Origin: an uncultured Chloroflexota bacterium
Lineage (GTDB): Bacteria; Chloroflexota; Anaerolineae; Anaerolineales; Anaerolineaceae
Direction: 5' to 3'
Assembly: GCA_902791025.1 (NCBI GenBank)
Contig: CADATZ010000028.1
Location: 1 to 61,076, forward strand
Length of the DNA stretch: 61,076 nt
The notes below the pieces were generated by a model. The model was not told the DNA's origin. It was given only the letters and a program-made list of their open reading frames with translations, and did no database searches. Shown piece after piece: positions 17,267 to 26,500 of the stretch. Every line of letters begins with the position of its first letter. Within the stretch, counting starts at the first letter, position 1. The translations under genes were made by a program, and so were the position numbers.

Positions 17267-18037
17267 ATGAAAAATAGTAACTATTCAGGACGAAGCACTT
17301 GGGGACTGGCAACTTGTGTTGCGAAGCCAACACGAGTGTGCCTGTCACCATGTGCGTCGCTGCGGGTTCTGAATAGTATCTTTGTCTCTGCTTTGGGTGC
17401 TTCAGCACAGGCAGATTTTAAAGATGATTTTTCAGATGTTGACTATGCTTCCAATGGTTGGTACCGCTATGTGCTGCTTGGCAATCCCAATAGTGACTAT
17501 GTCTATACAGCACGCAGACGTCTATCCTTCCGAATGCCGGATTATGATACCGCCTTATATTTTCTGAATTCAAACACCACAGCAGAGGATTCCACTGTTG
17601 AGGCAACTTTTGAAAACGTTTTTTCCAGCAATGCTCAGTACGCTGTTGTCTGCCGTCATCATGACTTTGGCTGGTATGAATTCCGTATTGTTACAGCCGG
17701 AGAACATGCCGGTGCATATATGGTGTACAAATATGACCAGTATCTGAAATCGCAGGGAAAAGCTCCATATGTGGTCCTTCACCCGGGGATGGATCGTTAT
17801 TACAGCTATGACATCAAGCTTGGCATAAATGCGGTGAACACATTGAAAATGATTTGTGAAGGGAATGAGATTCGTGTATTTATCAATGGCAATGAACAAT
17901 TTCCCATCAAAAATGGCGTTCTGCGTGATAATGATTTCACTGATGGAGACAACGGCATTCTGATTTGGACACAACGGCCCAGCGGCGCGGCACAGATCGA
18001 CCTGACCGGATTCAGTTCAACTGTCTCGGAAAAATGA
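17267..18037 (+). CDS. Secreted beta-sandwich-like protein with a repeat in its signal region
   Basis: This 256-residue protein is paralogous to the next gene along its whole mature part: FKDDFSD, NGWYRYVLLGNP, MPDYDTALYFLN, VENVFSS-like strands, DFGWYEFRI, NEIRVFINGNEQ. This resembles concanavalin-like (LamG/DUF1080-type) sandwiches, but I cannot name a family. Residues 5-37 are encoded by a 99-base in-frame segment of the palindromic repeat; immediately after it comes SIFVSALGASAQA, a signal-peptide end. The promoter position makes the ATG at 17267 doubtful; an in-frame GTG at ~17336 would give a plausible shorter signal peptide. The C-terminal domain is intact. Confidence 0.6.
   Translation: MKNSNYSGRSTWGLATCVAKPTRVCLSPCASLRVLNSIFVSALGASAQADFKDDFSDVDYASNGWYRYVLLGNPNSDYVYTARRRLSFRMPDYDTALYFLNSNTTAEDSTVEATFENVFSSNAQYAVVCRHHDFGWYEFRIVTAGEHAGAYMVYKYDQYLKSQGKAPYVVLHPGMDRYYSYDIKLGINAVNTLKMICEGNEIRVFINGNEQFPIKNGVLRDNDFTDGDNGILIWTQRPSGAAQIDLTGFSSTVSEK
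17273..17378 (+). repeat. Palindromic repeat, family 1, copy B
   Basis: The ends ACTATTCAG (17280) and CTGAATAGT (17369) pair. The interior carries the family core: GAAGCACTTGGGGACTGGC, the TTGCGAAGCCAA loop, GTGTGCCTGTCACCATGTGC. Length is close to 100 bases. It lies in frame within the 5' end of the secreted-protein gene. AATAGTA appears on both sides but is part of the palindromic ends, so it is not clear evidence of a target duplication. Confidence 0.8.
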
Positions 18038-18064
18038 CAGTCAGAATAAGCAGATGAGGTGACC

Positions 18065-18763
18065 ATGCTTAAAAAAAGGATCCTTCTTATTTTATTTTTT
18101 AGTCTGATTTTTGCTCTTTCTGTTTTTATTTGTGTGTCGGCGGATTTTACGGATGATTTTTCAGAAATGAATCTGGTTGATCGCGGTTGGTACAGCAGAC
18201 TTTTGTTCGGGAAACCAAATCTGGATTATCTGTATTTTTTACCCGATCGGCTTTCTATTCATATGCCGGATTATAATACGGCAATTTACCTGCTGAATGA
18301 AAACACGAATACGGACGACTCATCTGTGGAAGTTACGGTTGAGAATGTGTTTTCCAGTCACGGTGAGGTTGGGGTCGTTTGCCGCTATCATGATTATGGG
18401 TGGTATGAGCTGCGGGTAACGCTTTCCGGACAGTATGCGGGAAGCTATGCGCTTTACCGTTATGATGAGTCGCTGCGGGCGGAAAAGAAAAATCCCTTTG
18501 TGAGTCTGCATCCGAATCTGGATCGGTTCTATACGAAGGATATCAAGGTGGGCCGGAACGTTCAGAATACCTTCAAGATGGTCTGCGAAGGAGAAAAGAT
18601 CCGCATTTTTATCAACGGGAAGGAACAGAATCATCCCTGGGATCAGGAATTTTGGGCAAGAGAGTATGCGGATGGAATGAACGGATTCTCGGTCTGGACA
18701 GAGACGCCTTACGGTTTGGCCCAGATCGATGCGATCAATTTCCGTTCTTTGTTTGAGAAATAG
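18065..18763 (+). CDS. Secreted beta-sandwich-like protein, second paralogue
   Basis: This 232-residue protein has a clean signal peptide (LKKRILLILFFSLIFALSVF..VSA, residues ~2-27). The mature part matches the preceding gene closely: DDFSEMNLVDRGWYSRLLFG, MPDYNTAIYLLNENT, ENVFSSHGEVGVVCRYHDYG, IRIFINGKEQ. The start is at the ATG at 18065, with GAGG five bases upstream; a GTG at 18059 is less likely. The gene is 27 bases after its paralogue, in one operon ending at a strong terminator. The conserved core suggests carbohydrate or protein binding outside the cell. Function unknown. Confidence 0.75.
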   Translation: MLKKRILLILFFSLIFALSVFICVSADFTDDFSEMNLVDRGWYSRLLFGKPNLDYLYFLPDRLSIHMPDYNTAIYLLNENTNTDDSSVEVTVENVFSSHGEVGVVCRYHDYGWYELRVTLSGQYAGSYALYRYDESLRAEKKNPFVSLHPNLDRFYTKDIKVGRNVQNTFKMVCEGEKIRIFINGKEQNHPWDQEFWAREYADGMNGFSVWTETPYGLAQIDAINFRSLFEK

Positions 18764-18775
18764 CGGTCTTAGAAA

Positions 18776-18817
18776 AAAACAGGGACAGGAGATGGGTTCT
18801 CTTGTCCCTGTTTTTTT
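18776..18817 (+). terminator. Rho-independent terminator
   Basis: AACAGGGACAGGAGA pairs with TTCTCTTGTCCCTGTT and is followed by seven T residues. It lies 13 bases beyond the stop codon of the second paralogue. Confidence 0.9.
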
Positions 18818-18883
18818 GTTAAGTGTTTCGTGTTGATATGACGCACATGGGATGATGTGAGCACTGCAAGTTTCTGACGCCCA

Positions 18884-18918
18884 CTATCCCCTATCGCCTA
18901 TTTCCTATTCCCTATAAT
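18884..18918 (-). repeat. Heptanucleotide tract at the HPt stop codon
   Basis: Five plus-strand units CTATCCC, CTATCGC, CTATTTC, CTATTCC, CTATAAT. On the minus strand each unit ends in ATAG; the HPt gene's TAG stop (18912-18914) is inside the first unit. Confidence 0.75.
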
Positions 18919-19247
18919 TTCAATAGTGCCTGATGGGCATCCATTATGGCGGTGAGATAGGGAGTGTAATCGGTTTGGGTGTGGGTGCGGAGGAGTTCTG
19001 TGATTTGGGTGAGGGGTTGGTAGAGAGGGGTGAGGGCGAGGTTGCCTGTGGATCCTTTGAGGGTGTGGGCGATGGTGAAGGCGGTGTCGAGATCGTTGTC
19101 TTCGATGGCTGTTTTGAGAGATGCAAAGTCGGGGCTGTTGAGGACTTTTGTAATCAGGCGGAAATAGAATTGCTGGTTGTTCATGCAGCGGGTGAGGCCT
19201 TCGGTGGTGTTTACACCTGCTTTTTGCAGTGCTTCTATGGTGAGCAT
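18912..19247 (-). CDS. Stand-alone HPt phosphotransfer protein
   Basis: This 111-residue helical protein has the HPt motif IAHTLKGSTGNLAL, whose His accepts a phosphoryl group from a receiver domain. The start is at 19247, because a strong AAGGAGG lies 6 bases upstream; a longer frame runs into the hairpin repeat and is rejected. It is on the same strand as, and downstream of, the large receiver/EAL gene, separated by an inverted hairpin pair. The likely role is relay to or from that receiver, but no histidine kinase is present in the window. Confidence 0.8.
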   Translation of the reverse strand: MLTIEALQKAGVNTTEGLTRCMNNQQFYFRLITKVLNSPDFASLKTAIEDNDLDTAFTIAHTLKGSTGNLALTPLYQPLTQITELLRTHTQTDYTPYLTAIMDAHQALLKL

Positions 19248-19275
19248 GGGTTTCCTCCTTGGTGTTGTTTTGTTT

Positions 19276-19350
19276 CGGGACTGTTGCCGAAGGCGACTGT
19301 CCTGGGGATATGATGGCTTTGGGACAGTCGCCTTTGGCAACAGTCCCGGG
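19276..19350. repeat. Inverted pair of GGGAC..GTCCC hairpins (family 2)
   Basis: CGGGACTGTTGCC..GGCGACTGTCC (19276-19302) is followed 18 bases later by GGGACAGTCGCC..GGCAACAGTCCCG (19321-19349), its near-perfect reverse complement. Each half is also a small hairpin by itself. A T-run on the plus strand follows. The same half-element occurs at 6019-6048. Confidence 0.75.
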
Positions 19351-19357
19351 TTTTTCA

Positions 19358-19392
19358 CTATCTCCTATATCCTATATCCTATCCCCTATTTT
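19358..19392 (-). repeat. Heptanucleotide tract at the end of the EAL gene
   Basis: Plus-strand units CTATCTC, CTATATC, CTATATC, CTATCCC, CTATTTT. The last residues of the EAL protein (IGDRI and stop) are encoded by this tract. Confidence 0.75.
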
Positions 19393-22300
19393 AAGTTCTT
19401 TTTTGTTTTCTTGCATGATGGCCTGGGCGCGTTGGGTGATCTGGTCGAGGGTTGTGTCGTGATGTGGGTCATAGTCGGATATGCCGTGGGCGATGATGAC
19501 GCGGCGGCCGACGGGTTGGGCGTGATTGAGGGCGGTGATCATTTTGCTGAGATATTCGCGGTTGTCGTAGTCTGCTCCGCGAAGGATGACGATAAATTGG
19601 TCGTTGCCGATCCGGTAGACGGGGCTGTTCTTGTAGATGTGAGAGATAGTGCGGGCAGCCTGTTTGATAAATTCGTCGCCTTCGGCGTGACCGTAGGTGT
19701 CGTTGATTTCCTTGAGGCTGTTCATGTCGCAGCAGACAACGGCAAAGGGACCGGTGGTTCCGTTGAGGATGTCTGTGTTGATCTGTTTTTCCTCTTCGAG
19801 GAAGTGTTGTCTGCTGCGGACACCGGTGAGATTGTCGAGATTGGCCAGGCGGTGTGCTTCGGCTTGTTGTTCTTCGCGGCGGATCTGTTCGTCTATGTCG
19901 CTGATGCCGATGATGATGTGTGTGTCATCGTTGTTTTCGGTGCCGGTGGCTTTGAGCTGGACGTATGACCAGTGGTTGTTCTGCAGCTGGCGGTAGGTGA
20001 TGATGATGGGACGTCCGGCGGCGAGCTGTTCGTAGAAGTTGTCTCGGTCGAGCTGCTTGAGCGTCGGGAGCTCATCATCAGGATGGATGCGGTTTTTCAG
20101 GGCGCGGGGAAATTCATCGAAGAAGTTGGTTCCGCTGGAGTGGACTTCGAGGTTTTCTTTGTGCGGCTGGGATTGGAATTCGATGTAGTCGTCGGTTTGG
20201 GTGTCGAGGTAGTAGATGGTGGTGTAGTTCCCGGCGAGGGCTTTGGAGATGGTGGTGAAGGGGAGCGTCTCGGCGCGTCGATCCATTCCGGCCTGGATGT
20301 TGTTGATGCCGACAACGATCTGGTTGGAATCGTCCTCACTGAGAGGAGATATCTTCATGTTGACGTAGGTGGGCCGGTCTTCGATGAGGAGCCTGTAAGT
20401 GATGGTGAAGGTGCTCTGGGTTTGGAGAGCGTTGAGGATGTTTGTTTTGGTGAAGTTGGCGAGGAAACGGGGAAGATCTTCCGGATAGATGGTCTTTTCC
20501 GCATTCTTCCGGCTGAGCTCGAAGAAGTTTGTTCCTTTCTGTTCGATACCGAGGGAACGATAGCGGGGATCGGCGTTGTATTCGTGGAATTTGTCTGTTT
20601 TTGTGTTGACAATATAGATGGTGAAATAATCACGCGCGAGAGCCTTGGCAATACCGGCAAAAGTGAGTGCGTCCTGCTGTTCGAGCTGCTGCTTTTCCTC
20701 AGCAGTGATCTGGTCATCAATATTCGACATACCGATGATGATGTGTTTGCGTTCATCAGGGTTGGCGTGTATGGCCTTCATGCGGTAGTAGTGTAAGGTA
20801 CCGTCGATGAGGACGCGGAAGTTGAGAACGAGGGTGCGGTGGCTGTGGAGATGCTCAAGAAGGTTGAACTTGTCCAGTGCAGCAGTCAGCTTGTTCTGAT
20901 CAGTGTGGTAAATGTAGGAGAGAATAGCCTGGGGATATTCCTTGAAGAAGTTCTGTTGGGTGAGTGTGATAGGAACGCTGATGGTGGGTTTGTCGGTGTG
21001 AAAATCGAGATAGGAGTTGGTCTGAATGTCGATGTAATAGATGGATTCCATATCGATGGTGAGAGCCTGGGCAAGTCCGCTGAAGTTGACGGCGTTGGGG
21101 TGAATCAGTTCAAGGGCTCCGGAGGTTTTGAGTTCATGATCGATGTTGGAAAGGCCGATGACGATGTGATGTTGGTTGTCGGGTGTACGGACGGCGCGAA
21201 GTGCGTAGTAGACGGGTTCGTCATCGATCATCATGCGGAAAGTGAGGGAAAGGGGCTGAATGCGGTCCAGTTCGCTGAGGAGCGCGGGTTTCGTGAGGGT
21301 GCGGATGAGTTCGGCACGATCGTCGGGGTGAACATTGCGCTCAATGGTGGCCTGGATTTCATCAAAGAAGTTATGTCCGGTTTTGTCAATACGGAGGTCG
21401 TCGCGTTGTCCTTCGGAGAGGAATTCGACGTAATGGTCATTGAGGGTATCGACATAATAGATGATTTCATAACCGCCGGTAAGGGAGCGGGAGACATGAC
21501 TGTATGCTGTATTTTTGTCATGGTGATATTCGAAAAGGGGATATTGGGGAAGCTGGGCTTTGCGTGTACGGAGATGGGTTTCAAATTCATCGGGGGTGAT
21601 GGGTTTGGAGAAGTAGTAACCCTGGACGATATCACAGCCGATGGCTTTGAGTGCTTCGCATTGTTCTTCTGTCTCGACGCCTTCTGCGATGACGGGAACG
21701 TCGAGATAGTTGGCGATATCGATGATGATCTCAAGCATGCGGGTGTCGTTGCGTTTGCGGAACGTGTTCTGGACAAAGTCCATATCAAGCTTGAGGGCGT
21801 CAATCGGGAGTGTTGAGAGCATGTTGAGGGAGGAGTAGCCGTTGCCGAAGTCATCCATTTCAATACGAAAGCCGCATTTGCGGAGATAGTTGACTGTGGA
21901 GATGATTTGATCGGAGTCCTGGGTGTATGCGGATTCGGTGACTTCAAGGGGGAGTTCATGCGGATCAAGGCCGTTTTCCATGAGAATATTGCGGATGGTG
22001 TCTACAAGATGGGGATCGTACATATCCACACGGGAGACATTGACGGAAACGGGGACAGAAAAACCACAGGATTCCTTCCATGCGCGAACCTGCGCGGCAA
22101 CCTTTTTCCATACATAAAGGTCGAGTTCTTCAATAAGACCGTTGTTTTCAAAGAGGGGTATGAACTGGCCGGGGGAGATGAAACCGAATTGGGGATGAAC
22201 CCAGCGGACAAGTGCCTCTGCACTGGTGAGAACGGGGATGTCTCCGCGAACGTCAAATTTCGGCTGGTAGTAGACTTTGAATTGGGAATCCTGTATGGCC

Positions 22301-23256
22301 TGATGGAAGGATTCGACGAGCTGCTGTTCAAAGACTTCGCGTTCATGATGCTTGTGATCATAAATCTCGATGGTCTTGGTGTAGGAGTTGCGGATCATGT
22401 CCACGGCCATTTTCGCGCGATCGAAGCGTCTTTCAATAGGGATGGTGCGGTCGACTTTTGCGTAAACGCCCATGCGGAGACGGATGCGGCTGATGGGGAT
22501 ATCTTCGCTGCTGAGCCCGCGTGATGCGCTTTCGAGGATCTGTTTGTAGTCTTTTCCGTGGGGACAGTAGACCATGAAGGTGTCTGCTTCTCTGCGGCAG
22601 ACAATTCCGCCGGTGTCCGCAACCATCTCGCGAACTTTGAGGCCGATGCGTCTGAGAATTTCGTCACCGTAGGCATTGCCGAATCTTTCATTGATTACAC
22701 GGAAATGGTAGATGTCGATGATGATGGCGTCCATTTCCATGGATTCATGGTATTGATCGAAAAGCTCTGCATAGTGGTAGAAGAATTCACGGTTGTAGAG
22801 ATTGGTAAGGGGATCACGTTCGGTGGTTTGGATGGTGAGACGATCCTCAAAAAGCTCGATAGTGCGGCGGATACGTGCGAGGATCACGCCGGGTGCGGGG
22901 TAGGGTTTGGGGATAAAGTCCGCTGCACCGAGGGTGAGGGACTTGATCTCTGATTCCTGGTCGGATGTGAGGACAATAACGGGGATGAGCTGGAGGGAGT
23001 GATCGTCTTTGAGTTTTTGGAGCAGTTCAAGGCCGGACATGCCGGGCATGATGAGGTCCAGAAGAACGATGGAGAGGGTGGATTGATGTTCCTGAATGAG
23101 ACGGTGTGCTTCAATGCCGTCAGCTGCAAAGATCACTTCATAATCATCGCGGAGGATTTCTCCGAGAAGCTCACGGTTGATCTCTTCATCTTCCGCAACA
23201 AGCACCAGCCGTTTCCCGTTGGCTGAATGAAATTTCTCATGACTTTTTAGCATCAT
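19372..23256 (-). CDS. Receiver / degenerate GGDEF / EAL / PAS-like repeats / degenerate GGDEF signalling protein
   Basis: This 1294-residue cytosolic c-di-GMP protein starts at 23256 (GAGGGGG 7 bases upstream); a longer frame adds 40 residues with no ribosome site. Order of domains: receiver (~16-135; acidic EDE at 22-24, phospho-acceptor Asp67, Lys117), GGDEF-like (~145-300) whose signature is RREAD at 221-225, EAL (~310-575) with EALVRW (347), NVS, EVTES, DDFGNGYSSL, and EGVETEEQ, four PAS-like repeats (~590-1115, each with a YYVD..NFF..HPDD..IIIG pattern), and a C-terminal GGDEF-like domain with GNDQF. Both cyclase signatures are degenerate, and EAL looks active. The likely activity is phosphodiesterase, gated by phosphorylation and the repeats. 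Confidence 0.88.
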   Translation of the reverse strand: MMLKSHEKFHSANGKRLVLVAEDEEINRELLGEILRDDYEVIFAADGIEAHRLIQEHQSTLSIVLLDLIMPGMSGLELLQKLKDDHSLQLIPVIVLTSDQESEIKSLTLGAADFIPKPYPAPGVILARIRRTIELFEDRLTIQTTERDPLTNLYNREFFYHYAELFDQYHESMEMDAIIIDIYHFRVINERFGNAYGDEILRRIGLKVREMVADTGGIVCRREADTFMVYCPHGKDYKQILESASRGLSSEDIPISRIRLRMGVYAKVDRTIPIERRFDRAKMAVDMIRNSYTKTIEIYDHKHHEREVFEQQLVESFHQAIQDSQFKVYYQPKFDVRGDIPVLTSAEALVRWVHPQFGFISPGQFIPLFENNGLIEELDLYVWKKVAAQVRAWKESCGFSVPVSVNVSRVDMYDPHLVDTIRNILMENGLDPHELPLEVTESAYTQDSDQIISTVNYLRKCGFRIEMDDFGNGYSSLNMLSTLPIDALKLDMDFVQNTFRKRNDTRMLEIIIDIANYLDVPVIAEGVETEEQCEALKAIGCDIVQGYYFSKPITPDEFETHLRTRKAQLPQYPLFEYHHDKNTAYSHVSRSLTGGYEIIYYVDTLNDHYVEFLSEGQRDDLRIDKTGHNFFDEIQATIERNVHPDDRAELIRTLTKPALLSELDRIQPLSLTFRMMIDDEPVYYALRAVRTPDNQHHIVIGLSNIDHELKTSGALELIHPNAVNFSGLAQALTIDMESIYYIDIQTNSYLDFHTDKPTISVPITLTQQNFFKEYPQAILSYIYHTDQNKLTAALDKFNLLEHLHSHRTLVLNFRVLIDGTLHYYRMKAIHANPDERKHIIIGMSNIDDQITAEEKQQLEQQDALTFAGIAKALARDYFTIYIVNTKTDKFHEYNADPRYRSLGIEQKGTNFFELSRKNAEKTIYPEDLPRFLANFTKTNILNALQTQSTFTITYRLLIEDRPTYVNMKISPLSEDDSNQIVVGINNIQAGMDRRAETLPFTTISKALAGNYTTIYYLDTQTDDYIEFQSQPHKENLEVHSSGTNFFDEFPRALKNRIHPDDELPTLKQLDRDNFYEQLAAGRPIIITYRQLQNNHWSYVQLKATGTENNDDTHIIIGISDIDEQIRREEQQAEAHRLANLDNLTGVRSRQHFLEEEKQINTDILNGTTGPFAVVCCDMNSLKEINDTYGHAEGDEFIKQAARTISHIYKNSPVYRIGNDQFIVILRGADYDNREYLSKMITALNHAQPVGRRVIIAHGISDYDPHHDTTLDQITQRAQAIMQENKKELKIGDRI

Positions 23257-23554
23257 AAAAGCCCCCTCTTCTGTTTTTTCACACTCATACATAATAATTG
23301 TGCCACAAAACGAAAAAAACGCAATAGAAATAAGGACAGATTTTTGGAAAAACTCATATATTGTATTGCTTTTCATAATTTTAATAAATATTCGTTCCTA
23401 AAAATGTTGTAAATCAACAAAGATCGTTCCGAAAAATGTAAACATACTGAATAATATAGTATGATTCTGAACACATTCAGCAGTCCATTTTTACATAAGG
23501 AAAATCACAGTGAATCGGTCTCACGCTGTGGGAAACAATGATAGAATCTAATGC

Positions 23555-26500
23555 ATGAAAAAAGGTTTTTCTGTCTTTTTCCTGATCGCTGTCAGCTTCG
23601 CGGCTGCTTATCTGCTTTGTATAAAGATCATTCCGGAACATTTGTTTCCGTCTGTTTCATCCTCGCTGAGCGGAGGAAAAGAATCTTTTCAAATCATCTC
23701 GGCAGAGCCTGGTACACAGCTGCAGCTCGTCTGGGCATATGAGGCAAAGGTACAACGCTCGCAGCGGCAGAAAATTGAAAATTATCAGCGGGTGCAGGAC
23801 CTCAGCTTTAAACGCTTCCAAACCGATAAAACCAGGATCGTTTCTGATGAAGGCTATCTGCAGTCCGGAGAGCAGGGTGCTGTCTTCAGCTTTTCCTATC
23901 CGAAGTTCACAAATAATGTCTTTGTCTTCTGCCTGAAAACTGCCGGCGGCGATGCCATTGTCCGGCATGATTATCCGGGAGGTCACAGCTTCTACCGGAT
24001 CGAGGGTGAAAACGGGGATGCCCTGCCGCTCAGCAGTGCGGTCAGCAGTGACTTCGCCTGGAAACTTCCGCAATTGGTTTGCACAGGCGCACTTGGTATA
24101 TTGATAGCCGCGGTGTCGGTTTTTTTCTTCCTGAAATGGATCCGCAGACACCCGTTCACAGATCCCGAACCACTGTCCGAAAAGTCGATCAAAACACCGG
24201 CATGGGTTTATTCGGCTGCGTTTCTGATCCCGGTTAGTCTGGCTCTCATCGTCTGTTGGGTCAACGGATTTGCGCCTTTCGGCAGCAGGACATTCCTCTA
24301 CAACGACATGCTGAACCAAAATTACAAGTTTATTTTGTATCTGAAAAACATGCCGAAAGAGGGTAACGACCTGTTTTACTCTTTCAGCAAGGTGCTGGGC
24401 GGGGATATGCTCAGCCTGTTTTCTTTCTATTTCAACAACCCGCTGTATTTATTGATATGGCTGTTCCCGGATCGTCAGATACCGCTCTTCTGCACGGTCA
24501 TCATTCTTCTGCATCTGGGTTTAGCCGGTTTGAGTATGTGTGTATATCTGCGGAAGAAAGGGCGTACAGTTTTCAGTGCGATCCTTTTCTCCTGTGCTTA
24601 CGGGTTGATGTCTTTCAATATCGTATGTGCGGAGAATCTGCACTTTCTGACCTGTATGGTGCTGCTGCCGATCGTCATGCTGGGACTGGAGCGGGAGATC
24701 CATCAGCAAAAACCCCTGCTTTACATCCTCTTTCTCGCCTTTTCCCTGATCTGCAATGTTTATTTCGGCTGGATGATCTGTCTGTTTTCGCTGTTGTGGT
24801 TTGTCTTTATCGAAGTATCAGAAAACCGCGGTTCCTTCAGCAGTGATTTTGTCAATTTCCTGATGCATTCTGTGCTGGCGGTTGGACTGGCTGCCTTTGT
24901 GATCCTGCCTTTTTCCGCCTCTCTGCGCAGCGGGACGAAGACTTTTTCTCTGGAAAATCTGAAACCGGAAATCATCAATTCTGTTCCTGAACTCCTTTCA
25001 AAACTGGTCACGGGCGCCTTTGATCATGAGCAGATGGAGTATGGAGCACCCTCCCTTTTCTGCGGAACCATCACTACGGTTTTTGCCCTGTTGTTCTTCT
25101 TCCAAAAGCGGCAGCCGCTCAGGTACCGCCTGGCCGCGCTGATCCCCGCGATTGTTTTTCTGCTGAGCTTTTCCGTCAGTACTTTTTACCTGATCTGGCA
25201 CGGGTTCAATTACCCCATCTGGTGGCCGGCTCGTTTTGCCTTTACCTTCGGATTTTTTGTCTGCTTCCTTGCCTCAGATGCTTTCGACCGGAAGGGCACG
25301 GCTGCATGGAAAGAAATCTTACCGGTTCTTTTGATCTTTACCGTTATTTTTGGCATTGTCATAGCCGGGAAGTTTGCTTATATTTCCGGATCGCTGCTGC
25401 TGATGGATATACTCATGGTTTCCCTGTGCCAGTTTGCTTCTATCCCGATACAGAGAAAGAAATTGCCGTCTTCCCTCCGCGGCTTTTTGATGTGTGTCCC
25501 GGCATTGCTGCTGTTTTTTGATCTCAGTCTGAACATGTCCCGCATCTGGGTGACAAATTTTGAATCAACATATCCAAAAACCGCCATGACTGCCGAGGAA
25601 TATTCCCGGCAGTATGAGCTGTGGTATCAGCCGGTCATGGCGCTGAAAGCATCAGATGAAGCGTTTTACAGGACGGAATATGCACTCCATACGGGCGAAA
25701 ATCCCGGCCTTTTATACAGTACCAACGGGCTGTCGCACTTTTCCTCTACCACGGACAATGCAGTGCGTATGTTCCTGGACCGCATCGGGTTTACCTCCCG
25801 CTACCGGCTGTCTGCTAATTATCGCTATGGCTCTACTATGGCGGCGGACGCCCTGTTTGGGATCAAATATCTGATCTCTGAACCGGAACTGGATAAAAAA
25901 CCTTATTCGCTTTTTTCAAAAAATGAGGCGATGGTTGTTCGTCAGAATCCGATTACCACGTCACTCGGAATGGTTTCCTCTCCGGACATCCTGGCGGTGA
26001 ACCTTTTTGAAAACGAGATATTTGAAAATCAGGAACGCATTTATTCAGCCATAACCGGAGAAAAGGTTCATCTGTTTTCCCGGGTCGAAAATGCAGAACT
26101 GAAGGCAGAGAATCTGATGGCTTCTATCAACGATTTTTACACAGCCTGGGAAAAAAACACGCCGGATCTTCCCGGACGTCTGACCTGGACAATTCCGGTC
26201 GAAAAGGAAGAAATGCTTTACGCTTATTTTCCGGTTCTTTCCCAACGGACCGGTACTGTTTTCCTGAATGGTAAATTGATTGGAAAAACGATCGATCCGG
26301 ACAATTACGGCATGATCCCGCTGGGTGTTTTCCACCCGGGGAGCTCCATTACGGTCTCACTTGAATTTAATGCCGATAGCATTGACCTTTTTGATCCTCT
26401 TTTTTATTATGAGGATCAGGAAACCCTTACCGGGCTTTTTGATCAGAAACTCAATACACTCAAAAACATAAAAAAACACAGCAGTTCTCATTTCGAAGCT

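Noticed and set aside
17273..17378. Target-site duplication AATAGTA around repeat copy B
   Set aside because: The sequence belongs to the pairing ends of the palindrome, and in copy C the same positions read TAATTA, so duplication cannot be told from inverted-repeat structure.
19972..22524. Plus-strand frames opposite the EAL gene
   Set aside because: They are shadows of the long minus-strand gene, with biased Gly/Val/Asp composition.
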